NCBI GenBank assembly: GCA_946998295.1
Contig: CAMPYS010000036.1
Location: forward strand, 1-12,667
Length of the DNA: 12,667 nt
Direction: 5' to 3'
Origin: an uncultured Prevotella sp.
GTDB taxonomy: Bacteria; Bacteroidota; Bacteroidia; Bacteroidales; Bacteroidaceae
This document shows positions 1 through 7,051 of this stretch, piece after piece; the first letter of the stretch is position 1; every line of letters begins with the position of its first letter. Made by a program: the position numbers and the translations under genes. The notes under the pieces are model-generated. The model was not told the DNA's origin. It made no database searches and worked only from the letters and a program-made list of their open reading frames with translations.

Positions 1-300
1 GACGATCGATGCCTATATCCTTTGCTGTGCGGAAATCGCAAATCTCCGCATAAAAGTAATAGAAGCGAATGTAATCGGCTGATTATAAAAGGAAAGCATA
101 AATAAGAATAATAAAAGGTGAACGATTTGGAAACGAGCGAGTTTCTTTCTCCTTCTTTCTTTTGCAATGCCTCAAAGAACTCTTTATTCTTGTTTGCAAA
201 GATATAAATTTTTCACAAGAAGGTATACGGATTTCAAGAAATTCATAGAAAACTTCACTGTATGAAATTGGAAAAATTATGAAAATCAGAGAAAAAAGAT
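1..300. other. AT-rich stretch without a convincing gene
   Basis: I see no supported coding region here. Positions 28-36 and 42-50 form a 9-nt inverted repeat around a 5-nt loop, with one mismatch that is a G-U wobble when read as minus-strand RNA. A minus-strand promoter-like element lies at 197-204. A minus-strand open frame of 68 codons at 286-492 looks like non-coding IS flank: it has no domain, and it begins immediately after the transposase stop. Confidence 0.5.
197..204 (-). promoter_or_regulatory. Bacteroidetes -7-like element reading leftward
   Basis: The minus strand reads TATCTTTG, a perfect match to the Bacteroidetes -7 consensus TAnnTTTG. No TTTG (-33) is found at the expected spacing of about 19-21 nt upstream, so the call is weak. 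It would drive transcription out of the left edge of the window, away from the lanthipeptide genes. Confidence 0.3.
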
Positions 301-491
301 GCTGAAAAATTTGTTGTAAACCTCAAATCCGCAACTAAGCCCTTGAACGTCCTTATTGCGTTTACACGTCCTCTCATTACTGAATTTGCAGATAATTTGA
401 ACTTGAAGCACCCACTTCTGCCTACAATATCCCCTTACCCCACAATGTGACTTGAGGCAATACACAACATCATTCCCATAAGTTGTAGGCA

Positions 492-1779
492 TTATCCAAA
501 ATCAGTCTGGAAAACATCTGCGTAAGCATTATTACAGGTATAGATATTCAGCACATACTGCCTTGATGTTCTGATCCACTAGGCTGGTACAGAGATAAAC
601 CTGAAGACAAACGCTTTTATGCGACTTGTTGCATCGAGTCCGAACTTCTTTACGTCAAGTCTTTGAATAATGACCTTGTAAAAGTTACGGATAAGTGCTG
701 TAAGAAGAAGGAACACTGTGTTCTCTGCCATGAAGGATTTGGACAATCTGTCCCACCCGAAACCATTGTTCATATTATCGAAGATATGTTCCTTTCCTCC
801 ACGAAGGTTATAGAACTCGACAATTTCTCTTACGGAAGAATCATAGTCGTTAGTCAGAATACAACGGTATGTGTATTCTCCTTCTCAAAAATCCTGCACA
901 CCATCCATCCGTTTCTGTCTTTGAATCACAAGTCGATATGCCTTACCTTTCCACTTCTCAACAAGGATAGAGTTCAATTCAAACCCAATGCAATTGATTT
1001 CCTCAGTTTTCCAGCCTTTGAGAGCAAAGGTATCATTGTAGATCGAACTGCAGCGATTAGCAGGGATATAGAAGGACTTGCAGTGTTTTTCTATTTCCTC
1101 CACGATTTCCACGGAACATGATCCACAATCAGCACTGAAGCGATTGATAATGAGCCTATTCTGTTCAAATCTCTCAAAAAATCTCTTCAGCGTGTCTTTC
1201 TGATGGAAACGAACATTTGTGTTACCATCGCTATTCTCTATACCGACTATCAAATTGCCAATAACCGCCACGCCAGGGCGATAACCAAGGAACTTCTTGT
1301 ACGTAGGCTTTGCATCATACTTCTCTGTCTCTATGAACTGGTGGTCGAAATCAACATCATACATCTCACCCTCTTTCAGTTGGCCAGATGCAAATATACA
1401 ATTGAGCAATAAAGTATTGAGAGTGTCAGCCGTATTGAAATCGTAGGTCTTGCCCATATCTGATGTGTATGAAATGTTTTCTTGCGTCAGCTCCTTTATC
1501 GCTCTGAGGATAGTATCAGAGCTACAAGTGCGAAGTGTCGGATGAAGCGAGAGGAGGTTCATCAAATGAGTAGTGACATCCTGGGGTACATGAACCGCCA
1601 CAGAAGTAAATACTCATGAGAGAACGGATGATTTCGCTGTACTGATAACCGAACGATCCACACCTTAGACCGAGGGTTGAGTCGATTACAGATGATAATG
1701 TGGAGTCAAATTGCTCCATGATTGAAAATAATCCCCCAAAAGGAGTGAGTCTCTCAGATTTAATTTGTATCTTCACCAT
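492..1779 (-). pseudogene. IS1380-family DDE transposase, frameshifted and with two nonsense codons
   Basis: Read from ATG at 1779 down, the protein begins MVKIQIKSERLTPFGG, typical of Bacteroides IS1380 transposases. The frame is lost at the C-run near 1580-1586: removing one C restores ...GGSCTQDVTTHLM... from the two frames. The second frame runs to a TGA at 885-887, continues as EGEYTYRCILTNDYDSS, NLRGGKE and FGWDRLSKSFMAENTVFLLL, meets a TAG at 579-581 inside FISVPA*WIRTS, and reaches its natural TAA at 492-494. RNase-H-like landmarks remain: Asp in MYDVDFDH, Asp in FSADCGSCS, Glu in RGGKE. The restored length is about 430 residues, normal for the family. Three independent lesions make active transposase very unlikely. 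An upstream in-frame ATG at 1839 is less likely as start, because it lies inside the promoter/end region. Confidence 0.85.
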
Positions 1780-1814
1780 GTCTATCGTCGGATTCTCTTG
1801 TTTTTTTTGCAACA

Positions 1815-1845
1815 CTAAGATAAGTGAAAATTCTGACATTACAAA
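1815..1845 (-). promoter_or_regulatory. Promoter of the IS1380 transposase
   Basis: On the minus strand TTTG (1845-1842) is followed after exactly 19 nt by TATCTTAG (1822-1815), one mismatch from the Bacteroidetes TTTG-N19-TAnnTTTG promoter. Transcription would start near 1808, about 30 nt before the chosen transposase ATG at 1779. This supports that start over the upstream ATG at 1839. Confidence 0.55.
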
Positions 1846-1849
1846 ATCT

Positions 1850-1870
1850 TGAGCAACTTTTTGTTGCTCA
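1850..1870. repeat. Perfect 8-bp stem-loop at the IS/LanM junction
   Basis: TGAGCAAC (1850-1857), a TTTTT loop and GTTGCTCA (1863-1870) form a perfect hairpin. It lies between the inferred IS end and the LanM ATG at 1888, so it is either part of the IS terminus or in the LanM 5' leader. No T-run follows it on the plus strand, so it is not a standard terminator for leftward-origin readthrough. Confidence 0.5.
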
Positions 1871-1887
1871 GATACTTATATAGTAAT

Positions 1888-4734
1888 ATGGATTTGAAAT
1901 TCGAAATACTTAAATATTCACATAAGCAAACTTGCAACAATGCACAAGAAGGAAAAGGATTCTTTATGTTTCCTTACTACAACTATATCTATGATGCAAT
2001 AATCAAAATCATAGATAATTATCCGTTTTTGCAGACAGATGACATTGTAGAGCAGCTTTCATACCAAGTCGTTTCTTATGCTTACAATACTTATTTGAAG
2101 TTTGTTTATCCATTTGAATTTAATTTGGCGAAAGAAAATAACTTTTTGAAAGGTAGCACAGAAGAAGAACAAAGTCTATTCTTTCGTGATACATTATCAT
2201 CTAATGATGAATGGATAACATATTTCTTTGAAAAATACCCGAAGTTGCTTTCTATACTTGAGAGTTATTCTGTCAATATTATGCATCATATTGATAGGCT
2301 TCTTTCTGCTTTAAAAGTAGATATAGAAAGTTCTGCCATAAAAGATTTAAAGATTACAGAGATTAAACTTTTTGAAGGGGATTTGCATGAGGGCAATTGT
2401 GTCTCATCAGTTTTGTTTTTCAATGGTACGAAATTGTATTACAAGCCAAGAGGAGCTGCTAATGAAAAGTTCATTGCGGATACAATATCTGTACTTGATA
2501 AGATGGGATTATCTATACATTTGGGGATTCCTGCCTTCATAGATAGAAATAGCTATTCTTGGCACTTGCAAGTAAAGCCTTGTGATATGGAGAATTGTGA
2601 TTCTATTAATGAGTACTATTATAATTTGGGAAAAATACAGGCTTTCTTATATCTGTTTGGTGCACAAGATATAATTCCTGATAATCTAATGGTTTTTGGT
2701 AATTGCCCATATATAATTGATTGTGAATCTGTTGTATCAAAGAAATTTAAACATTTAGATAGCACTAAAATCAGTGCGTATTTACAATCTTCTGTCCTTG
2801 AAACTGGTATCTTACCAGATTGGATGTTTAATGATGCAAATGAAAGGGCGCAAATCTCATCTGTTTTATTTGAATTTGATGCTTTTAATTATCATTTGCC
2901 GAAGAAAGAAGGAAAATGTTATACTATAACGACAGAAACTCTTCAAGATTTTGAAAAAGGTTTTGCAGACGCATGTGACTTTATGAGAGCACATAGACTT
3001 GAATTATCAAGATATTTCAACTCCTATGATTTCAATTCTATATGTTCAAGAGTCTTATTGCATCCAACAGTTATATATTCTTATCTTTTAACAGAGATGG
3101 TAACTCCCCCATATCTGCATGGAGACAAGGATATAAAGGAACTTATAGAACCTATTGTCAGGAAAGAATCTTATGGTGTGTTAAGCGTTCCTCTTATACA
3201 TTCTATTGCAAATCAGATAGAAAAAGGGAATATACCCTACTATTTCATGTATTTAAACAAGAATTCTCTATATACTTTGCCAAATAGCATCGTTGTAGAT
3301 GAATGGATTTCTGTTGCCCCAAAAGAAAACTCTGTTATAGTAGAAAAATTATCTACACTCTCCACAAAAGTGCAGGAAGAGCAATTGTGCATGATAGATG
3401 AGTCTGTAAATTTCTTTATAGATGTTGTAGGAACTACTAATATAAATAAAGTGCGCATTTTACCTGTTGGAAAAGATTCCTTAGATAGAAATGTTCTATG
3501 GCAAGCAATCGAGCGAATTGAGAAAGAAATTCGTAAACGAATGATACAAATTGATAATGAAATAGGATTTGTATGTAGAACAAGGAATGTCTATGATGGA
3601 AAATTCCAAGTCTGTTTGATGAACGACTCTTTATATGATGGACTTTTGGGAGTATGCTTGTTTTACCTTACCTTGTTCACATACAGTCATAACATACAAC
3701 ACAAAGAAATTGCGCATGGAATTTTTCAGCAACTGTGCGAACATAGGGATATTGTCCATATTGGCGTTGACAAAAGTGAGATTGCTATATCGCCTTTATC
3801 TGGTATTATGGGATTGTTGTACATTATGGAAGTATTTCCAGATTTATACAATGTTTCGGTGTATCAGTCTATAATCAAAGAAGTAAAAGAACTGATACCT
3901 ATTACCACTCTATTTGATTATATGTCAGGATTAGCAGGTGTAATACTTTTTACAACACAATGCAAATTAATGAAAGAAACTGATAAGTTGACTATTTTGA
4001 AAACGAGTGGTGAAAGGCTGTTGCAACTTGCCAAGAATATAAAAGGTAAAACATATTGGACATATACTGATGGCAACAAGATTATTGGTAAAAATGATTT
4101 GAATTTAGGAGGATTTGCTCATGGCAGTTCTTCTATGGCAACAGCAATATTTTTGCTGTATAAACAATTTGGTGACATTCGATATTTAGAAGCATTTAAA
4201 CACTCGTTACTTCATGATCGCTCTTTTTATTCTGATAAGATTCAAGGCTGGATCGATGGAAGAAACCCTTCATATGAAGAAGATAGCGGAAGTTGGTGTC
4301 ATGGTGCAACAGGAATTGCATTGTCAAGACTTATCTTGGCGTCAGAAGGATTTTCCGATAAAACAATGGTAAAAGAACTAAAAATAGCTATCAACCAGAT
4401 TGAAAAAAGAATTGGCTATAATCTTTCTGTTTGTCATGGCTCTATGGGAAATTTGGAAATACTGCACTTGTTATCTATGCAAAATGATACAAAAACTTTT
4501 AGATGGGTTAATTCGATAGCAACAGAGATAAGTAAAAGCCAAGATATTATTTGTGGAGATGACAACCGAAATAGTCAAGTAGGGTTGTTTTTGGGATTTG
4601 CAGGAATAGGATATCAACTTCTAAAATTTTATGATTGGAAAAATATTCCAAGTATATTGTGTCTTGAAATCGCTCACTCCACATTTTTAAATGAAAATAA
4701 AAGCGGATGCCGAAAAGCTCATAGAGTAGGCTAA
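1888..4734 (+). CDS. Class II lanthipeptide synthetase (LanM)
   Basis: A bifunctional cytoplasmic enzyme of about 948 residues. By family it phosphorylates and eliminates Ser/Thr in the precursor core, then adds Cys thiols to make (methyl)lanthionine. The N-terminal half is the DUF4135 dehydratase: GDLHEG (Asp165, His167), YYKPRG (Lys186), DIIPDN (Asp261) and IIDCES (Asp278, Glu280), with spacing as in the kinase-like LanM fold. The C-terminal half is LanC-like: GGFAHG (His745), WCHG (Cys804) and VCHG (Cys849, His850), so the zinc ligands and a cyclase site are complete. Odd: the usual DxHxEN is DIIPDN, with His replaced by Ile. ATG 1888 is chosen; the frame is open from 1837 with only TTG codons, and the N-terminus looks shorter than in many LanMs, possibly clipped by the adjacent IS. 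No clear promoter lies between IS and gene. The precursor gene follows after 18 nt. Confidence 0.93.
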   Translation: MDLKFEILKYSHKQTCNNAQEGKGFFMFPYYNYIYDAIIKIIDNYPFLQTDDIVEQLSYQVVSYAYNTYLKFVYPFEFNLAKENNFLKGSTEEEQSLFFRDTLSSNDEWITYFFEKYPKLLSILESYSVNIMHHIDRLLSALKVDIESSAIKDLKITEIKLFEGDLHEGNCVSSVLFFNGTKLYYKPRGAANEKFIADTISVLDKMGLSIHLGIPAFIDRNSYSWHLQVKPCDMENCDSINEYYYNLGKIQAFLYLFGAQDIIPDNLMVFGNCPYIIDCESVVSKKFKHLDSTKISAYLQSSVLETGILPDWMFNDANERAQISSVLFEFDAFNYHLPKKEGKCYTITTETLQDFEKGFADACDFMRAHRLELSRYFNSYDFNSICSRVLLHPTVIYSYLLTEMVTPPYLHGDKDIKELIEPIVRKESYGVLSVPLIHSIANQIEKGNIPYYFMYLNKNSLYTLPNSIVVDEWISVAPKENSVIVEKLSTLSTKVQEEQLCMIDESVNFFIDVVGTTNINKVRILPVGKDSLDRNVLWQAIERIEKEIRKRMIQIDNEIGFVCRTRNVYDGKFQVCLMNDSLYDGLLGVCLFYLTLFTYSHNIQHKEIAHGIFQQLCEHRDIVHIGVDKSEIAISPLSGIMGLLYIMEVFPDLYNVSVYQSIIKEVKELIPITTLFDYMSGLAGVILFTTQCKLMKETDKLTILKTSGERLLQLAKNIKGKTYWTYTDGNKIIGKNDLNLGGFAHGSSSMATAIFLLYKQFGDIRYLEAFKHSLLHDRSFYSDKIQGWIDGRNPSYEEDSGSWCHGATGIALSRLILASEGFSDKTMVKELKIAINQIEKRIGYNLSVCHGSMGNLEILHLLSMQNDTKTFRWVNSIATEISKSQDIICGDDNRNSQVGLFLGFAGIGYQLLKFYDWKNIPSILCLEIAHSTFLNENKSGCRKAHRVG

Positions 4735-4752
4735 CTTAAATTATTTCAATTT

Positions 4753-4980
4753 ATGAAAAAAATTAATCAGTTGAAATCTGTTCTGACAGACGAATTCTCT
4801 GTTCTGAACAAGGAGTCATTAATGCTTGTTCTTGGAGGTCAAGCTCACACTGTAGCAGCACAAGGTTCTTGTGGTTCTTCAAGAAGTAGCCGAAGCTGTG
4901 ACCATACAGCTGTGTGCAATTGCATGTGTCCTATTATTGTTAAACGACCAAAACCGGGCCTACCAAGCACCAACCTTTAA
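4753..4980 (+). CDS. Lanthipeptide precursor peptide with double-Gly leader
   Basis: A 75-residue peptide, the likely LanM substrate. Residues 1-29 form a charged, Leu-rich leader ending MLVLGG, matching the Gly-Gly leaders cut by C39 peptidases and resembling Bacteroidales GG-type natural-product leaders. The predicted core (30-75) has five Cys (40, 49, 55, 57, 59) and ten Ser/Thr (33, 39, 42, 43, 45, 46, 48, 52, 72, 73). A Ser/Arg-rich middle (GSSRSSRSC) is followed by a dense CNCMC cluster and a basic, Pro-rich tail (KRPKPGLP). Ser/Thr outnumber Cys, so up to five thioether rings are possible, but their pattern cannot be read from sequence. The gene lies 18 nt after lanM and upstream of the intron and a C39-containing exporter. 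I know no characterised lanthipeptide with this core. Confidence 0.85.
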   Translation: MKKINQLKSVLTDEFSVLNKESLMLVLGGQAHTVAAQGSCGSSRSSRSCDHTAVCNCMCPIIVKRPKPGLPSTNL

Positions 4981-5019
4981 TGGAATTGTAGCTTGTAAGG
5001 TTCTCTGAAGAGTTCAAAT

Positions 5020-5060
5020 GGATGGGGCTGCCAAATACTATATTTCGGCATACCCCATCC
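5020..5060 (+). terminator. Terminator-like stem-loop after the precursor gene
   Basis: GGATGGGG (5020-5027) pairs with CCCCATCC (5053-5060), and TGCC (5029-5032) with GGCA (5047-5050), across a short bulge and a 14-nt loop. It lies 39 nt after the precursor stop. Only TTG follows before the intron, so a U-run is weak. It may attenuate transcription between precursor and export genes, keeping precursor RNA in excess. The intron begins 3 nt later, and the 3' arm includes part of the intron's presumed recognition sequence. Confidence 0.5.
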
Positions 5061-5489
5061 TTGGTGTACGCTCGGCATGAGCATTTTCTAACGGGTGGAA
5101 GTCCCGAGTAAGCCCTAATAGCGGGAATTACATAGCCAAGAGCAAGGGTGTTCATCGTGAGGTGAAATCTGGAGGAAGCTGTCGGCAAACATCTGACCTA
5201 ACGAACAGAAACTTCATACAAGGCATATAACCATGGGCAAGGTTGCACTACAAACCAAAGCCCGATAGCTATTCGGAATGGTTGGTGTAAATGAAGTAGG
5301 TATAAGATGGAAAGATAATGTTCTTATCCGAGGAGGTCTCACGGACGTTTCAAATAGTTTTTTTTTACGAAAGAAGCGGAGTAAAGCTTGCCGTGAGAAG
5401 TCAGCAGACGCCATAGTAGTGGAGTACTCGATAACGCTCCATGAAGGGCTGAACCTATATATTAAGCGATAGTAATTGAAACATACCTT

Positions 5490-6896
5490 ATGAAGGAAAG
5501 AATGCAGAAAACATTATCCCAAGTTAATGGCTGTCCCCAAAGAGATAGGTCGGAAACCGAATGGTATGGGGGAGTGCAGACCTTCATGTGGATGTGTGAA
5601 GACAACATCGTGGAAGTACCATTTGACAAGGAACACCTTCTTGAGCAAATCCTTAGCCCTGTAAATCTCAACCGAGCCTACAAGGCTGTTATGAGAAACA
5701 AGGGATGTGGTGGTATTGACAAGATGTGGTGTGAGCAGCTGCTCCCATGGCTCTTAACCAATAAGGATGTGCTCATCTGTTCCTTGATTGACGGTTCTTA
5801 TCGTCCGAACCCAGTCAAGAGGGTAGAGATACCCAAAGACAACGGCAAGATGCGCCTTTTGGGCATACCTACAGTAGTAGACCGTTTGGTTCAACAAGCC
5901 ATTAACCAAGTACTGACTCCTATTTATGAGAACCAATTCTCCAAGACAAGCTACGGCTTCCGTCCGAGAAGAGGCTGCCATGACGCACTTCGTGGAGCGC
6001 AGAGGATAATCAACGAAGGCTACATTTATGTAGTTGACCTTGACCTCGAACGTTTCTTCGACACTGTGAGCCATAGTAAACTCATAGAAATTCTCAGCCG
6101 TACGATAAAAGACGGCAGAGTGGTCAGTCTTATACACAAGTATCTTCGAAGCGGTGTAATGAACAAAGGATTGTTTGAAGCGAGCGAAGAAGGAACTCCC
6201 CAAGGAGGACCGCTAAGTCCGTTGTTGAGTAACATCATGCTCAACGAATTGGACAAAGAACTCGAACGCAGAGGGCTTCCCTTTGTACGCTATGCCGATG
6301 ACTCGATGATATTCTGTAAGTCCAAAAGGGCTGCAATGCGAGTGAAGGAGTCTATAACCCGATTTATAGAGAATACTCTATATCTCAAAGTCAACAAGGA
6401 AAAGACCGTAGTGTCGTATGTGCGAGGAATGAAATACCTCGGCTACTCCTTTTATGTAATGAACGGCAAATACCAACTCACGGTACACCCAAAGTCCAAA
6501 GCCAAGATGAAGTCAAGGCTAAAAAAACTGACAAGTCGCAGTAATGGATGAGGACATGCCAAGAGAAAGCAAAAGCTGAAAGAATACATAAGAGGTTGGG
6601 TAGGTTACTATCACCTTGCCAATATGAAATGTCTCCTACTTGACACTGATGAATGGTTAAGACGTAGAATACGCATGTGTATATAGAAAGCTTGGAAGAA
6701 AGTCAGGACAAAAGTGGCAAACCTCATCAGATATGGTATCAATCAATACCAAGCATACGAATGGGGTAATACTCGCAAGGGTTATTGGCGAATAGCTGAT
6801 AGTCCTATATTAACAAGGGCGATAGATAACAATAGACTACGCTCAGCTGGGTATGCGACTTTAATGGGGTCGTATCTCGAATGGCACCCAAAATAG
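5490..6896 (+). pseudogene. Group II intron reverse transcriptase/maturase, two nonsense mutations
   Basis: The intact part (residues 1-353) is a reverse transcriptase: VVDLDLERFFD with catalytic Asp183, EGTPQGGPLSP (234-244) and YADD (268-271), with the upstream RPNPVKRVEIPK and YGFRPRRGCHDAL motifs typical of intron-encoded RTs. It stops at TGA 6549-6551, just after KLTSRSNG, where family members continue into the maturase X domain. The same frame goes on as GHAKRKQKLKEYIRGWVGYY, meets a TAG at 6684-6686 (RMCI*KAWKK), and ends GSYLEWHPK at 6896. Both stops probably replace sense codons (the second most likely Trp TGG). The truncated product would keep the RT active site but lose most of the X domain needed for splicing and RNP assembly. 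No HNH endonuclease domain is seen. The start at MKERMQK is the first good ATG. Confidence 0.9.
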
Positions 6897-6897
6897 G

Positions 6898-6931
6898 AAC
6901 CGCCGTATGCGGAACCGCATGTACGGTGGTG
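6898..6931 (+). ncRNA. Group II intron domain V
   Basis: ACCGCCGT (6899-6906) pairs with ACGGTGGT (6923-6930). ATGCG (6907-6911) and CGCAT (6916-6920) form the upper stem with a GAAC loop, and GT (6921-6922) is the two-base bulge on the 3' side. A CGC triad is present in the lower stem. This is the standard catalytic hairpin shape. It begins right after the maturase stop codon. Confidence 0.85.
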
Positions 6932-7017
6932 TGAGAGGTCGGTGAACACGAAAATAGGAAATAAACACCTATGATTAGTGTTTACCTCCTACTCGATTAT
7001 AATAATCGTCGACATTT

Positions 7018-7025
7018 TATTTTTG
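7018..7025 (+). promoter_or_regulatory. Possible promoter for the export genes
   Basis: TATTTTTG matches the Bacteroidetes -7 consensus TAnnTTTG and lies 26 nt before the ATG at 7052, just inside the 3' exon of the intron. No TTTG is present at the right distance upstream, so it is only a candidate. If real, the OM protein, exporter and fusion protein could be transcribed independently of the LanM-precursor unit and the intron. Confidence 0.3.
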
Positions 7026-7051
7026 AAGTCGATGCTAAAATATGATATACA

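Larger units (their letters stand above)
301..1855 (-). mobile_element. Degenerate IS1380-family insertion sequence (ends approximate)
   Basis: The element is defined by its IS1380-type transposase remnant. The proposed ends rest on a weak terminal inverted repeat: 301-315 (TGCTGAAAAATTTGT) against the reverse complement of 1841-1855 (TGCTCAAGATTTTGT), 11 of 15 identical. The resulting length of about 1.55 kb fits IS1380-family elements, which are usually about 1.6 kb. The transposase promoter overlaps the right repeat, as expected for a compact IS. No target-site duplication could be identified, so the boundaries are uncertain even though the family call is firm. The element lies immediately upstream of the LanM gene and may have displaced its native promoter. 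Confidence 0.6.
5064..6997 (+). mobile_element. Group II intron with broken RT/maturase ORF
   Basis: The 5' end is placed at GTGTACG (5064), a match to the group II GTGYG start. It is followed by domain-I sequence such as the GGTGGAAGTCCCGAGT stretch and the GAGGTGAAATCTGGAGG stretch near 5158. An RT/maturase ORF occupies domain IV. Domain V is at about 6898-6931, and a domain VI stem follows (TAAACAC 6962-6968 with GTGTTTA 6978-6984). The 3' end is placed at ...CTACTCGAT (6997). The 5' exon CATCCTTG (5056-5063) can pair over all eight positions, with one G-U, with CAAGGGTG at 5143-5150; this may be EBS1-IBS1, but that intron motif could also be a conserved structural segment. The RNA core looks intact, so splicing with a maturase supplied in trans is possible. 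Boundaries are good to a few nucleotides. Confidence 0.85.

Noticed and set aside
663..1412. Plus-strand open frames at 663-1121 and 1203-1412
   Set aside because: They lie antisense to the transposase pseudogene, carry no domain, and are shadows of its conserved coding sequence.
1560..1610. Programmed frameshift in the transposase
   Set aside because: IS1380-family transposases are single-frame, and two further nonsense codons lie downstream. A one-base insertion in the C-run is simpler.
1849..1887. TTG at 1849 as the LanM start
   Set aside because: It falls inside the hairpin and at the inferred IS edge. The ATG at 1888 gives a normal LanM N-terminus without those residues.
885..6686. TGA read as Trp (recoded genetic code) to explain the in-frame stops
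   Set aside because: TAG stops also interrupt the same frames, the mobA-like gene ends in TGA, and only mobile-element genes are affected. Pseudogene decay explains it better.
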